From: Candidatus Avelusimicrobium caledoniensis
Lineage (GTDB): Bacteria; Elusimicrobiota; Elusimicrobia; Elusimicrobiales; Elusimicrobiaceae
Assembly: GCA_900315795.1 (NCBI GenBank)
Contig: ONAM01000014.1
Span: forward strand, 1 to 64,000
Length of the DNA stretch: 64,000 nt
Reading direction: 5' to 3'
Shown here: one piece after another, positions 24,987-35,116 of the stretch
How the letters are laid out: each line of letters starts with the position of its first letter
Position numbering within the stretch: position 1 is the stretch's first letter
Translations under genes and position numbers: made by a program
The notes under the pieces: generated by a model
Seen by the model: only the letters and a program-made list of their open reading frames with translations
Databases searched by the model: none
What the model was told of the DNA's origin: nothing

Positions 24987-27900
24987 TTAAAATTGCACCG
25001 TCATATTGGCGGCCACATTGTAAGCGGTGTAATCTTCGGTTTTGACGTAAGCATGCTTAAGCAGCGTCAACCCGCCCGAAAGTGTAAAACGTAAGTTTTG
25101 GGAAAATTCGTAATCTAGCGAAGTAGTGGCATCGTATTTTTTGTAATTGTCGGTTACTTCCACTTCGGAGCGTTTATCGGTAAAGCTGAAATTCGTATTC
25201 CAGATGATACGGTTGGTGGCGGAATAAATACGGTTGATAAACGGCAATTTTAACCCGTGGGGCAGGTTAAAATCCCACCTTAAATTTAAACTGGGCACGG
25301 TTTCCTGTGTGCTTTGGCTGATTTGTCCGCGCGCGAGCCATTTATCGTAGGTAGTGTGAACAATTTTAGGCGTTACGCGCAACGATTTTATGTAAAAGGA
25401 CGTCTGCGCGGACATATTGCGCTCGCGGATACGTTCTAAACTAATATGCAGGCGCAAATCATCTTTATCCGATTCTTTGTGTTGGTAGGCAAACACCGTA
25501 TCAAAGTAGTTAAATAACATAAATCGTAAATCCCCGCCGTATTGCGTAATACCCTGCTCGTCCGTGCCGATGTTCGTTTGCTCCACCCAACTGTAATGGA
25601 GTTTTAAATTGCTGTTACGCAACCAGTTACCAGCGGCAATAAATTTTTCCAAATCGGAAATAGAAAATGTTAAATCCGGCAAGGTTACGCTGGTAGAATT
25701 GTATAACGTACCGGTCTGGTCGTTCTTCTGTAAGGTCTTGCTAAAGTTATTGATCAGCGACACCGTTTTGAGCGGAGCAGCCAACCCGTTCAACTCGTAC
25801 TTAGAAAGAGGATTCCAACGCTGGGTAGAAGTAAATGTATCGCGCAAAGTCATACTGCGGCGGTAGCCGTACCGGCCCACATCTTTAAGGGCACTGCCGC
25901 GTATCCACAACTCTTTGCGTGAATCAAAGCCGCTGTCCACATCGCTCCACGCATCGGCATCTTGGATACGGTAACCGGAAGAAACAACCAGCGTACTGAA
26001 TAATTTACTCTTGGGCAAAATATCATTGCCGTTAAGCGTCAGCGAAACACCGCCGTCAGCACTGCGGTTAAGGGTTTTTACTTCTCCCACACCCACGTTC
26101 ACCGATGAGCCGGAAGCGGTAATTGTTTTAGCCGACAAGTTATTGCTTTCTATCGTGCTGATATTGTAGTTGGCAGACGGAGCCAGCCATTTGGTAATTT
26201 TCCACGTACTGCTTAGTCCCGTGCGTTGGGTAAGCGCTTTGGGGTAATGAATTTTGCTGTTGCCAAATGATTCATAACGGGTGCGGTCTTCGGTACTTTT
26301 ACTTAAACTGTACGACGGAGTAATGTTAAAATTGGACGTGGGTTGGTACGTAAACTTCATATTCATTTTTTGCGTATTTTCATCGGTATTATAATAGGTG
26401 GCCGATTCTTCATGGCGTACCCGGTCGTAATCTACCGCCGAATTTGTAACATAATAACCCGCGGAAATATTTTTAAACGCCCCCACCGAGTGCGACAGCG
26501 TCGCCCCGTACGTATGGCTGTCATCTTGACGTTTCATTAACTGGTAATCGGTTTGGTTCAACGTATATTCCAGGCCGATTTTGGGCAAATTGTCCTTGAT
26601 AAAATCTCCGCGCACGACGGCCTGTTGCCGCTCCACTTTACCTTTATCAAGTAGTGAAATCGTGTTGTAGTTGGTCGTATCGGTAATAAGCGGAGTGGTT
26701 ACCTCACTACGCGCAAAGGTGGCCGACATCGGAAATTCTTTAATACGGTTTACTTTGACAAAATATTCTTCTTCGGTGGTTTCTTGGTTTTTGGATACAG
26801 CCAGCGGCGTTTCAAAGTTGCTGTCTTGGTGTTTGTACTTCACCCCGGCACTACCCCAACCGTCCCATTCCACCGCGATGTCGCCCTTATAGGCCTCACC
26901 GGTAAGTGTAATGGCTTCTGCCAAGTGAATTACGTTGAGCCACACTTCGCCCGCCGCCGTTATATTTTCCACCCCCGCCATAATCATACTGACCTCGCGG
27001 AAATTGAGCAGTCCGTTTGGCGCGCGGACGTTTTCTACCGACACGTTGTAGGACGGATCGGAAGCGTTGGCAAACGCATCGGTAATACCGTCGCCGTTGG
27101 TATCCACCATTTTTACGGCAACAAGCCGCCAACCGTCAAAATCCATGGGTACGACGATTTTGTCGTAATTGGTCTGCGTACCGACTGTTAAGTAAAAATT
27201 TCCTCCCGCATTGGACAAGCGGCTATGAAGCAAGAAACGAAACTCTCGGTGTTGGGAAAAATCCATACTCTTAAAATTGCGATTAACAAAGTATTGGCTT
27301 TCATCCCCGCCGGGACTAAAACGCAACCGCAACGCTTGGTCCAACACGTTGGCCGAGTCCAGCGTACTGCGGTAGTTTTGGATAGAACCGTACAAATAAT
27401 TAAATACATATTGGCCGTCGCCGGGTGCGTTAAAAATCGGCTGATAATCGGTATTATCCACGTTGTTAATACCGGAGGCGGAAAAATCGGACGCATCCAC
27501 CCCTTGCTGTGTATTCCAAGAAGTGCCGGACAGCGCAATATTGGCAATTTTGATTTGCCCTTTAAGCTTGGCTCCCTTTTTTAGCGTAATACGTAAATGA
27601 CGCACCGCCGTCCATTTGGCTTTGTCGGCCGGGTCAATTTGAAGCGGAGCAGAGAATGTTTGCCACGATGTGTTATCGGCCAAATTGTCTTCCATACCCG
27701 GGATCACGTTTCCGCCCGCCACAAACCCGAAGTTCCCTTTGACGGAAATATCTTCGTCATCAAATCTGCCGTTGCCGTTTAAATCTTGCGTATCAATGCG
27801 TCCGTTGGGTTGCGATTCGGGGTTATAGACGTTATGCACAAAGGGATTGTAACGCTCTTCGCTGTTATCCGGGTTGGTATAGAGCCAGCCGACATCTTCG

Positions 27901-30293
27901 TTGGGGGCGAGCGTGTTGCGGCAATAAACATCTTCCGTTTTGGGCACGTTCGTCCCACACTGAGTGTTCATGCCGATAGAATTATCGGAATATTCGGAAA
28001 TGTTACCAAACGTAAAGTTGACTTGCGGACCGCCTTCTTCGCCCAGCATGGTTAGTTCAAAGGAAGTTTTAGAAGATAAATCTACCCCGCTTTTGCTAAG
28101 CGGATAAACAATAGAAACTTCGTCCCGTCCGTCAAAATTAACTCCTTGGGTAAAATCGTAATTGATGATAAGCACTTGCTGTTTATCGTTGGCGTTGGCA
28201 ATGGCGTGGGGGTTGATTTCCAGTGCGGGCAAGTCTTGGCTATCCCAATGCACCGCGTTTAAAAAGTTGGGTTGCCCGCTGGGGTTAGATGCAATTTGCC
28301 AATCTTTAAAAATCATAGACCCGCCGACTTGCTCGCTCGTATCGTTCATGCTATCCACCATCGCATAGCCGAACATATTTTGTTTTTTCTCACTGCGTGC
28401 GGCCTCGGCTGCGAAGTCTACTTTTACTTTTTCGGAAAGTTTAATATCGCGTCCTTTTACGTCTGCGCCGTATACTAAAAGCTGCTTGCTGTATGCTCCC
28501 ACTTGCGGCACGGTAGTGGGCTTTTCGCCCCCTTCTTGAATCATCGTGGCCCCCATGACGATTTTATCAAACAGTTTGTAATCTAACCGTCCGCCGAGTA
28601 CCGAGTTGTTTGTGTTGGAACCGACGGTCGTATCATACGTAATATCAATCACGGAATTTTCGGTAATTTCTTCGCCCTTGTAAAACGTGATAAAGCCGGA
28701 TGTATAGTCAATATAATAATCGTTATTGCGTACGAGTTGGCGGCCATTTAATTTGACTTGTTCCGATTGCACCACAATACCCGACTCAATAAAATACGTT
28801 TTAACGGTGGACTCATATTGAATTTTAAAGGTGCGGTTGCGCGAAGAAACAGGGGTAGCGTTATATAAACCGGGATCATCGCTCATGCGGCTTTGGAGTT
28901 CAAAAATACCTTTATCAAAGTCCATGGTAATAGTAGTGGGATAAACTTGTTGGGGAGAGGCACTCCCGCCGACGGCTTGGCCGTTGGCGTCTAAGAGCGT
29001 TAAAATAAAATTGCCTTTGCCGTTATCTTGCGTAATGTTTTGCGCACCGATACGGTAAAATGTTTTCATTTCCAGTTGGTTGGCGGTCTCGGTCGCGGAG
29101 CTTTCCCAGGGTTTATCGTTTTCGGTTTTGATGAGTTTTAGCGTACCCGGCGTCGTTCCGGCATCTCTAAGCCACTCCCCGCGCGTATTGCGGTAGTCCA
29201 CCGCAATCACGCTTTGCGCCGTAATCGTGCGTTTAAATTCAATTGTTCCGCGCGCGTAATCTACCGTATAGTCCACCCCGCGGGTGAGCCGTTCCCATTG
29301 GGCTTGATACGGCACCGTGCCCAAATAATCGGTAGCGGTAGCGTCCACAGGTACAAATGTGTTGGAAGTGGTGTTACTGTTTAAATAAATTTCTTCGCTG
29401 CCGGGCGAAATATTAAGCATGGCTACTTTCCAATCGTCATACGCATCGGGTTGCAGTTGCGCATTGCCGTGGATATTACCGCCGAAGGTCAAATCGTAAT
29501 ACGTGCGGCGGATATATTCCGTATCTTTAAGCGATACAATTTCCTGCACGCTACTGCCCACAAATTGCTTTTGCTTGCTCGTCCCTTTGGTTTGCGAGCC
29601 GATTAAATACAAATTGGCGTTTTTGTATTGTAAGTGCATTTTTGCACCGAAGAGTTGTTTTTGGTAGGCAATCAAATCGGTCTGCGGGAGCGATAAATCA
29701 ATATCGCCAAATTCAGCCAACTGCACAATTTCGCCGGGTTTACCGCGATACGCTACGGAAATAGTTTTTTCTTCTTCGCGCTGATCGTCATAGTCAATAT
29801 CCACAAACACGCGGTCCATGATTTTACCTTGCATTTTAAGCTGCATTTGCTGTTCCATTTCCACGTTGCGTTGGTTGGTATTAGACGTACTGGCACTTTT
29901 AGAGGCCTCTTTGTATTTTTTAGCGGCCATTTTCATACCCAGCACGTAACGGCCGGTTAATGCAATGCTCGTACCATAGAGCGGTAAGGAAAGGGTGGGG
30001 TTTAATAAGGTCAAATCGGGGATGGGTTCAGGGCCCTTATCCAGTTCATACGCGCCCTCTACCGAGGTAACCGCCTGACGCCAAAACTCATTAGAATAGT
30101 GCAACAATTCGGCGTCGTCCGGCGGGTCTTCCAGCACCAGTTCGGCGTCTTTTTTGGCAGCTTGTTCTTCTTCAAAAATAGCATACTGGTCTTTATCCAC
30201 CAAACTATACGGCAGCGTTTCTGCCCCGGCCAGCGGAGCAAAACACAGTTGGGCAGACAAGACTACCGCGATAACGGACCGCAGTATCCTCAT
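24987..30293 (-). CDS. Giant SprA-like outer-membrane beta-barrel protein
   Basis: It has 1768 residues with a signal peptide (about 1-25). Repeated VDYTVDYARGTIEFKR- and NDYYIDYTSGFITFYKG-type blocks and long runs of alternating-hydrophobicity strands continue to a C-terminal ...VAANMTVQF ending in Phe, as expected for an outer-membrane barrel. A central DxNGNG segment (RIDTQDLNGNGRFDDED) could bind calcium. The repeat style recalls SprA/Sov, the type IX secretion translocon, which is longer (about 2400). No other type IX gene is visible. The start at 30293 lacks an obvious ribosome binding site. It is divergent from lptF-lptG. Confidence 0.55.
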   Translation of the reverse strand: MRILRSVIAVVLSAQLCFAPLAGAETLPYSLVDKDQYAIFEEEQAAKKDAELVLEDPPDDAELLHYSNEFWRQAVTSVEGAYELDKGPEPIPDLTLLNPTLSLPLYGTSIALTGRYVLGMKMAAKKYKEASKSASTSNTNQRNVEMEQQMQLKMQGKIMDRVFVDIDYDDQREEEKTISVAYRGKPGEIVQLAEFGDIDLSLPQTDLIAYQKQLFGAKMHLQYKNANLYLIGSQTKGTSKQKQFVGSSVQEIVSLKDTEYIRRTYYDLTFGGNIHGNAQLQPDAYDDWKVAMLNISPGSEEIYLNSNTTSNTFVPVDATATDYLGTVPYQAQWERLTRGVDYTVDYARGTIEFKRTITAQSVIAVDYRNTRGEWLRDAGTTPGTLKLIKTENDKPWESSATETANQLEMKTFYRIGAQNITQDNGKGNFILTLLDANGQAVGGSASPQQVYPTTITMDFDKGIFELQSRMSDDPGLYNATPVSSRNRTFKIQYESTVKTYFIESGIVVQSEQVKLNGRQLVRNNDYYIDYTSGFITFYKGEEITENSVIDITYDTTVGSNTNNSVLGGRLDYKLFDKIVMGATMIQEGGEKPTTVPQVGAYSKQLLVYGADVKGRDIKLSEKVKVDFAAEAARSEKKQNMFGYAMVDSMNDTSEQVGGSMIFKDWQIASNPSGQPNFLNAVHWDSQDLPALEINPHAIANANDKQQVLIINYDFTQGVNFDGRDEVSIVYPLSKSGVDLSSKTSFELTMLGEEGGPQVNFTFGNISEYSDNSIGMNTQCGTNVPKTEDVYCRNTLAPNEDVGWLYTNPDNSEERYNPFVHNVYNPESQPNGRIDTQDLNGNGRFDDEDISVKGNFGFVAGGNVIPGMEDNLADNTSWQTFSAPLQIDPADKAKWTAVRHLRITLKKGAKLKGQIKIANIALSGTSWNTQQGVDASDFSASGINNVDNTDYQPIFNAPGDGQYVFNYLYGSIQNYRSTLDSANVLDQALRLRFSPGGDESQYFVNRNFKSMDFSQHREFRFLLHSRLSNAGGNFYLTVGTQTNYDKIVVPMDFDGWRLVAVKMVDTNGDGITDAFANASDPSYNVSVENVRAPNGLLNFREVSMIMAGVENITAAGEVWLNVIHLAEAITLTGEAYKGDIAVEWDGWGSAGVKYKHQDSNFETPLAVSKNQETTEEEYFVKVNRIKEFPMSATFARSEVTTPLITDTTNYNTISLLDKGKVERQQAVVRGDFIKDNLPKIGLEYTLNQTDYQLMKRQDDSHTYGATLSHSVGAFKNISAGYYVTNSAVDYDRVRHEESATYYNTDENTQKMNMKFTYQPTSNFNITPSYSLSKSTEDRTRYESFGNSKIHYPKALTQRTGLSSTWKITKWLAPSANYNISTIESNNLSAKTITASGSSVNVGVGEVKTLNRSADGGVSLTLNGNDILPKSKLFSTLVVSSGYRIQDADAWSDVDSGFDSRKELWIRGSALKDVGRYGYRRSMTLRDTFTSTQRWNPLSKYELNGLAAPLKTVSLINNFSKTLQKNDQTGTLYNSTSVTLPDLTFSISDLEKFIAAGNWLRNSNLKLHYSWVEQTNIGTDEQGITQYGGDLRFMLFNYFDTVFAYQHKESDKDDLRLHISLERIRERNMSAQTSFYIKSLRVTPKIVHTTYDKWLARGQISQSTQETVPSLNLRWDFNLPHGLKLPFINRIYSATNRIIWNTNFSFTDKRSEVEVTDNYKKYDATTSLDYEFSQNLRFTLSGGLTLLKHAYVKTEDYTAYNVAANMTVQF

Positions 30294-30404
30294 AAGATGG
30301 AAAAATACCTCATTATTTCATTCTATAACATTTCGCGCTCGCGCGCGCGCATTGCCCGCGTACGGGCTTTTCCTAATAAGGGATATTTTGTTAGAATAGG
30401 AAAT

Positions 30405-31499
30405 ATGCGTATTTCCATTTTTACCCGTTATATTGCTAAAAGCTTGCTGACGTTTTTTGCAGGCGTGGTGGGTGTGCTTACGTTTGTGATTTTTATGAAT
30501 CACTTTATCCGGGTGCTCAAAATTGCCATGACCTACGGCACAAGTATCGGGTGGATTATATCCTCGTTGCTTAACATCTTGCCGGATGTTTTTTGTTTAA
30601 GCGCGCCGATGGCTTTTCAAATTGCGGTACTACTTACGTTAACCAATATGAGTGAACAAGGCGAATTGATTGCGCTACGTGCGGCGGGGTTTTCGTTTAA
30701 AGAAATCGTCCGCCCGATGCTCGCGTGTGCGATTGCATTATCTGTCATACTGGTAATTATGGGCAACTGGCTCACGCCACGCAGTTACAAAAAATTCATC
30801 ACTAAACGTGAAGAGGCGTACAGCAAAATTACTAAAGTAACTTTAGAGCCCAAAACATTTATTAACTTAGGCGATTGGGATTTGTATTTGGAAGATTTAG
30901 ACAAAATTACCAACACCGCCAACTTAATTCACCTGGTCAACAAAAACGACGCGGGCGCACTAAGCACGAAAGTTAACGCGTCCGAAGGCCGTATTATTTT
31001 AACCGATACAGCTATCGGCCTGCAACTTAAAGACGGCCAAATGCAACGGGTGGACAGCAAAGATCCGTCGTCCATTATTGCCGCTAATTTTGATAATTAT
31101 ACGATGAGCATTTCACTTTTAAAAGCGCGTTCGCGCCGCGTGCGTGTGGGCGAGATGACCACTACCAAACTTTTGCGCCGCCTGCGCAACGACCCGCTTA
31201 CAACCCAAGTCGCTAACGAGTACCGCACCGCTATCAGCATGCGTAACGTGCTGGCCCTTTCGCCGCTTATTTTATTATTTGTCAGTTGCCCGATCGGGTT
31301 TTCACTGGGCAAACGGACCAACAAAGGGTGGGGCATGCTCTTTAGCGTAATTATTATTTTCTCGTTTTATTTACTGATGACGTTAGGGCTGTCGTTTGGT
31401 AAAAAATACACATGGATTTCATACCCCGGCCCGTGGTTGCCTGTTTTCACGGGACTTGCGGTAGGATATTATTTATGGAAAAAAAGATTAAACATCTAG
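30405..31499 (+). CDS. lptF: LPS transport permease LptF-like (YjgP/YjgQ)
   Basis: It is an inner-membrane subunit of the LptBFG ABC exporter. It has 364 residues with six predicted membrane segments, three before and three after a periplasmic domain. MRISIFTRYIAKSLLTFFAG and the SEQGELIALRAAGFSFKEI coupling helix (short form: GELIALRAAGFS) are typical. ATG 30405 was chosen because the MRISIF start matches the family; a TAGAAT box ends 7 nt before it. It overlaps the next gene by 25 bp. Confidence 0.88.
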   Translation: MRISIFTRYIAKSLLTFFAGVVGVLTFVIFMNHFIRVLKIAMTYGTSIGWIISSLLNILPDVFCLSAPMAFQIAVLLTLTNMSEQGELIALRAAGFSFKEIVRPMLACAIALSVILVIMGNWLTPRSYKKFITKREEAYSKITKVTLEPKTFINLGDWDLYLEDLDKITNTANLIHLVNKNDAGALSTKVNASEGRIILTDTAIGLQLKDGQMQRVDSKDPSSIIAANFDNYTMSISLLKARSRRVRVGEMTTTKLLRRLRNDPLTTQVANEYRTAISMRNVLALSPLILLFVSCPIGFSLGKRTNKGWGMLFSVIIIFSFYLLMTLGLSFGKKYTWISYPGPWLPVFTGLAVGYYLWKKRLNI

Positions 31500-32590
31500 T
31501 CAACGCACCGCTGATGTTTGGCTATATTTCCCGCAAATTTTGGGGGCCGTTCTTCTTTGCCATGGGCGTATTTGCTACGCTGGTGGTACTGGGCGACACA
31601 TTTGAAAAAATGAAAAATCTGGGCAACGGCACAACTACACTGGCCGACGTGCTTTCCTACTCTTTGGTTACATTTCCCAATTGGCTCGCTACCATTATGC
31701 CGGTGGCGTGTTTATTAGGGGCAATTTCCGTTATTTCCGAAATGGTCTCTAACGGCGAGTGGACTGCCTGCGTAGCCGGCGGCTTTGCGCCGCGGCAACT
31801 TTTTAAACCGATTTTGGCTTGCATTTTAGTCGTGTGCGGGGTGACGATGTTATTTCAGGAATTTATCGTACCGCCCTTAAATGTAAAAGCCGATTATATT
31901 TATTACACCCGTCTTAAACCGCGCGATAATTATAACCAGTATTTGGAAAATGACGTACTGATTAAAGTATCCCCCTCGCAAATGTTATCTGCCAAAAGCG
32001 TAGATTTAACAACCGGCACAATGTATCAGGTTTCATTAGATACCTATAACAAAGAATGGGATATTGCCGAACAAGTCGTTGCGGAAAAAATGATATGGGA
32101 TTCTAAAACCCACCATTGGGAATTTGTAAACGGGGTACACCGTACGTTCGCCGGGGATATGGACACACAGGAAACGTCTTTCCAAACGCGCGAATCGCCT
32201 GTGGATATCCGCCCGAATCAAATGTCTTTGGGCCGGGTGGACGAGGACTTAATGAGTGTGCGCGAGTTAACCAAACGTATCCGCTTTCACAAACGCACAG
32301 GGATTTCGTTTTACTCAGCCGAAACGCAACGCCAAACGAAATTAGCTACCCCGTTTGCTACGATTGTGATGTGTCTTTTGGGTATGCCGTTTGCGATTAG
32401 TACGCGGCGCAAAAGCAAAATTTTAAATATCATTATGTCTATGGTTATTGCACTTACGTTTTGGGGCGTGATTACACTGTGTACCGTATTTGGGCAGAAC
32501 GGATATTTGAGTCCGTTTTTAGCCGGTTGGGGCCCGGTGCTATTATTTGGCGGAGTTGTATTTTTAGAATTTAAGTGGATGAAATTATAA
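31475..32590 (+). CDS. lptG: LPS transport permease LptG-like (YjgP/YjgQ)
   Basis: It is the second permease of the Lpt exporter, 371 residues, with the same three-plus-three membrane topology. It has GYISRKFWGPFFFAMGVF at the start, NGEWTACVAGGFAPRQLFKP as coupling helix (short form: ACVAGGFAPRQ), and LLGMPFAIS and FWGVITL in the C-terminal segments. ATG 31475 lies inside the end of lptF with GTAGGA 9 nt upstream. A good terminator follows. Confidence 0.87.
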   Translation: MEKKIKHLVNAPLMFGYISRKFWGPFFFAMGVFATLVVLGDTFEKMKNLGNGTTTLADVLSYSLVTFPNWLATIMPVACLLGAISVISEMVSNGEWTACVAGGFAPRQLFKPILACILVVCGVTMLFQEFIVPPLNVKADYIYYTRLKPRDNYNQYLENDVLIKVSPSQMLSAKSVDLTTGTMYQVSLDTYNKEWDIAEQVVAEKMIWDSKTHHWEFVNGVHRTFAGDMDTQETSFQTRESPVDIRPNQMSLGRVDEDLMSVRELTKRIRFHKRTGISFYSAETQRQTKLATPFATIVMCLLGMPFAISTRRKSKILNIIMSMVIALTFWGVITLCTVFGQNGYLSPFLAGWGPVLLFGGVVFLEFKWMKL

Positions 32591-32614
32591 CCGCCTTACC
32601 TGTTTCTCTTTGCA

Positions 32615-32640
32615 AAGAGCCGTCCTTTTTGACGGCTCTT
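32615..32640 (+). terminator. Terminator after lptG
   Basis: AAGAGCCGTC pairs with GACGGCTCTT, followed by TTCTTTTTCT. Confidence 0.9.
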
Positions 32641-32714
32641 TTCTTTTTCTCTCTAATAAACCTGTTCCTGTCTTTTTATAACTTATTTAATTCCCAACGA
32701 GCCGCAATTTTTTC

Positions 32715-32742
32715 TTGACAAATCAAAAAAAAAAACGATAAT
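32715..32742 (+). promoter_or_regulatory. Class A pilin promoter (pilin 6)
   Basis: TTGACA 32715-32720, eleven A 32725-32735, GATAAT 32737-32742. Confidence 0.85.
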
Positions 32743-32779
32743 AAAGGAACGGTAAAAAAAACAACAAGGAGCAGACAAC

Positions 32780-33280
32780 ATGAAAAACAAACAAGCATTT
32801 ACACTCATTGAACTTTTAGTCGTCGTTTTAATCATCGGTATTTTGGCGGCGGTCGCGTTGCCGCAATACAATTTGGCCGTTGAAAAAGCACGTGCCACCG
32901 AGGCCATAACTGTATTAAAAAGTATCAAAGAGGCACAAGAACGATATTATTTGGCCAATGGGTCTTATACGGATAAATTTGATGAACTGGATATTGCCTT
33001 GCCGGGAACTGTCAGTGTTTCCGGCTTAAGCATCACATTAACAAGCGGTATAACCGTGGCTATACAAACAAAATTATATGCCTACGCCGTCAATAAAACA
33101 AACACCAATACGTTTATGTTTGTTTATTCTCACATCAACGACGCAGACGCCGGTAAACGAATATGCCATGCTAAAAAAAATAATCTCAAAGCTAATCAGT
33201 TATGTAAAAGTTTAGGAGGCAAAAACCCCAAAGATCTTTCTTCTTGCGCGCTTGGACCTTGCACCGTATATGAACTATAA
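32780..33280 (+). CDS. Type IV pilin-like prepilin 6
   Basis: It has 166 residues, leader MKNKQA then [30 protein letters not shown] follows the helix, and the C-terminal part has RICHAKKNN...QLCKSLGG and SSCALGPCTVYEL, giving four cysteines. The final CTVYEL matches the CVIYKL end of pilin 5, so these two belong to one subgroup. AAGGAG precedes ATG 32780. It is followed by a CCCGTA palindrome and the structured RNA candidate rather than a standard terminator. Confidence 0.92.
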   Translation: MKNKQAFTLIELLVVVLIIGILAAVALPQYNLAVEKARATEAITVLKSIKEAQERYYLANGSYTDKFDELDIALPGTVSVSGLSITLTSGITVAIQTKLYAYAVNKTNTNTFMFVYSHINDADAGKRICHAKKNNLKANQLCKSLGGKNPKDLSSCALGPCTVYEL

Positions 33281-33313
33281 AACGGTGGGACGGTCAGCCG
33301 CCCCAAAAATAAC

Positions 33314-33376
33314 GCGCCTTATTTTTTCTATATCCCGTACAAAAACCTTACGGGATGACGGAAAAAATAAGGCGCG
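33314..33376. repeat. CCCGCA palindromic repeat R3, copy b
   Basis: A perfect 16-bp outer stem (CGCGCCTTATTTTTTC with 33361-33376) encloses CCCGTA/TACGGG. It may act as the pilin 6 transcript end. Confidence 0.65.
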
Positions 33377-33421
33377 TGGGCGTAAGCCCGTCAGCGTGGT
33401 ATGAGTAGAAAAGGAAAGATG

Positions 33422-33575
33422 ATTTTTCAGATTTGAGGCAAATTTGCGGGATTTAGGCGGCCGCATAGGCGTAATGATAGTTACGTCAAGGCCGCGAGAC
33501 CGCAAAGTTGCCCAAATATGGAAAATTGTATCTCAGAAAAGCAAACGCCCGCAAAAGATATCTTTTGCGGGCGTT
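33422..33575. ncRNA. Structured RNA candidate E, copy 1
   Basis: P1: ATTTTTCAGATTTG (33422-33435) with CAAATATGGAAAAT (33513-33526). P2: GGCAAATTTGCGG (33437-33449) with CCGCAAAGTTGCC (33500-33512). P3: GCGGCC (33457-33462) with GGCCGC (33490-33495). The internal loop is GATTTAG on one side and GAGA on the other. A conserved GAAAAGCAA leads to P4, a 15-bp stem (33544-33558 with 33561-33575), followed by GCGTAAA.CGAAA.TTAC. Copy 2 at 44190-44343 has the same loops and order with different stem sequences. The transcribed strand is uncertain; P4 followed by TTTGCTTTTC on the minus strand could also terminate pssA. Confidence 0.6.
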
Positions 33576-33610
33576 GCGTAAAACGAAAGTTACGAAAGTT
33601 GTTAATATAA

Positions 33611-34396
33611 TTATTTAATTCTTCTAAAGGCCCGCCACAATACCGCCAGTAATCCCACCATCACATACAGTGAAAATACGATAAACACCATATTATGCGG
33701 AAACCGGATCGTCATTACCACCAAAAACACGATCAACAAGAGCATCCACGGTCCGTGGGCTTTATCGCGTTTGGCTTTGAAAGCGACATACGGCACATTG
33801 GACACCATCAGTAGCGACAGCACCAACATCGCAAACCATACAAAATTATAGATATGCGGCAAATAGATACTCAGCAGGTGAATATTGCGTCCGCCCGTCG
33901 TACCTTCCATAATGCTGTACGAAATAGCAAACGACGCCAAAATACCCGCCGCAGCCGGAGTAGGAAGGCCGCTAAAATACTGTTTGGAACTTTCCCCCGC
34001 ATAGGCCATCGCGTTAAATTTGGCTAAGCGCAACACGCCAAAGCACGCGTACACGCACGCAATCGGCGCGCCCCAAACAGGTTGCGTGTGGAGCACAAAA
34101 AAGTACATGAGCATCGCCGGAGCGGTGCAAAACGAAACCGCATCAGCAAGCGAATCCATTTCCACGCCAAAACTGCTTTCCACGCCCAACAAACGTGCCA
34201 TGCGCCCGTCAAACATATCAAACACCATGGCAAATAAGATGAGCCACCCGGCTCCGGCAAAATTGCCTTTGGCAGCCGATAAAATAGAGAAAAACCCACA
34301 CGCCATGTTGCCCAGCGTAAATAAAGACGGCACCGTTACCGCGCCGGTATGTTTTAACTTCTCTACTACTTTTTTTTCCTGTTTTTCATCTGCCAT
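33611..34396 (-). CDS. pssA: CDP-diacylglycerol--serine O-phosphatidyltransferase
   Basis: It makes phosphatidylserine in the inner membrane. It has 261 residues with about six to seven membrane segments. The CDP-alcohol phosphotransferase motif DMFDGRMARLL...SSFGVEMDSLADAVSF (D-G-x2-A-R-x8-G-x3-D-x3-D) is complete. ATG 34396 follows the psd stop by 2 bp with GTGGAAA upstream; a GTG 12 bp earlier is the alternative. It works with psd as the phosphatidylethanolamine pathway. Confidence 0.93.
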   Translation of the reverse strand: MADEKQEKKVVEKLKHTGAVTVPSLFTLGNMACGFFSILSAAKGNFAGAGWLILFAMVFDMFDGRMARLLGVESSFGVEMDSLADAVSFCTAPAMLMYFFVLHTQPVWGAPIACVYACFGVLRLAKFNAMAYAGESSKQYFSGLPTPAAAGILASFAISYSIMEGTTGGRNIHLLSIYLPHIYNFVWFAMLVLSLLMVSNVPYVAFKAKRDKAHGPWMLLLIVFLVVMTIRFPHNMVFIVFSLYVMVGLLAVLWRAFRRIK

Positions 34397-34398
34397 AG

Positions 34399-35067
34399 TT
34401 ATTTCCACAAGGCAAGAACGGTGATCCCGCCTTGCACTTTTTGGCCCTCTTTTACTACGACGCGCACTTTATGTTTCGGCAAATATACCGCCACTTGCGA
34501 GCCAAAACGCACCAGTCCGATACGCTCGCCGATTTTGACTTCCTGCCCGGTATGGCGCCAGCACTCAATGCGCCGCGCGATAGCCCCCGTGATTTGTTCC
34601 ACGTGGGCAAAATTTTCCGGCACGCCGTTTTTGAAAATCTGAATTAAATTGCGCTCGTTTTTATCAGCGTCCGGGTGGTCGGCAAATAAGAACGTGCCTT
34701 TGTTATAAAAAATCTCGCCGATTTTTCCGTTTACGGTAGAGCGTTGCACGTGCACATCAAAAATAGAAAGGAAAATGCGAACGACTACGGAGTTGGGGTC
34801 ATCTTCCGTTTTAACGGAGAGTATCGTACCGTCGGCCGGACACGCAATTTCATCGTCGGCAAATACGGTGTTACGGTTTGGATCGCGGAAGAAATACGCA
34901 CAGAACAACGCCGCCACAATAAACAGCACACACAACGTATGCCAATTAAGCAGCAAGCAGATAAAGGCACACACAATACCAATACCGAATAGTTTAAGCC
35001 CTAAAGGCAAAACGGTAGACACCCAACCAAAACTTTTGGACAACGTACGTTTAATATCTTCTAGCAT
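34399..35067 (-). CDS. psd: Phosphatidylserine decarboxylase
   Basis: It converts phosphatidylserine to phosphatidylethanolamine. It has 222 residues, the short form. Two N-terminal membrane segments (about 17-60) precede the catalytic part (FFRDPNR, CPADGTI, DVHVQRSTVNG). The processing site is FGSQVAVYLP, where cleavage before Ser would create the pyruvoyl group. It is first in the psd-pssA pair. No ribosome binding site is obvious at ATG 35067. Confidence 0.93.
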   Translation of the reverse strand: MLEDIKRTLSKSFGWVSTVLPLGLKLFGIGIVCAFICLLLNWHTLCVLFIVAALFCAYFFRDPNRNTVFADDEIACPADGTILSVKTEDDPNSVVVRIFLSIFDVHVQRSTVNGKIGEIFYNKGTFLFADHPDADKNERNLIQIFKNGVPENFAHVEQITGAIARRIECWRHTGQEVKIGERIGLVRFGSQVAVYLPKHKVRVVVKEGQKVQGGITVLALWK

Positions 35068-35116
35068 AGGAGTTCACTGCCGGTGGGATAGATTTGAATG
35101 GCAGATTTAAAAGAAG

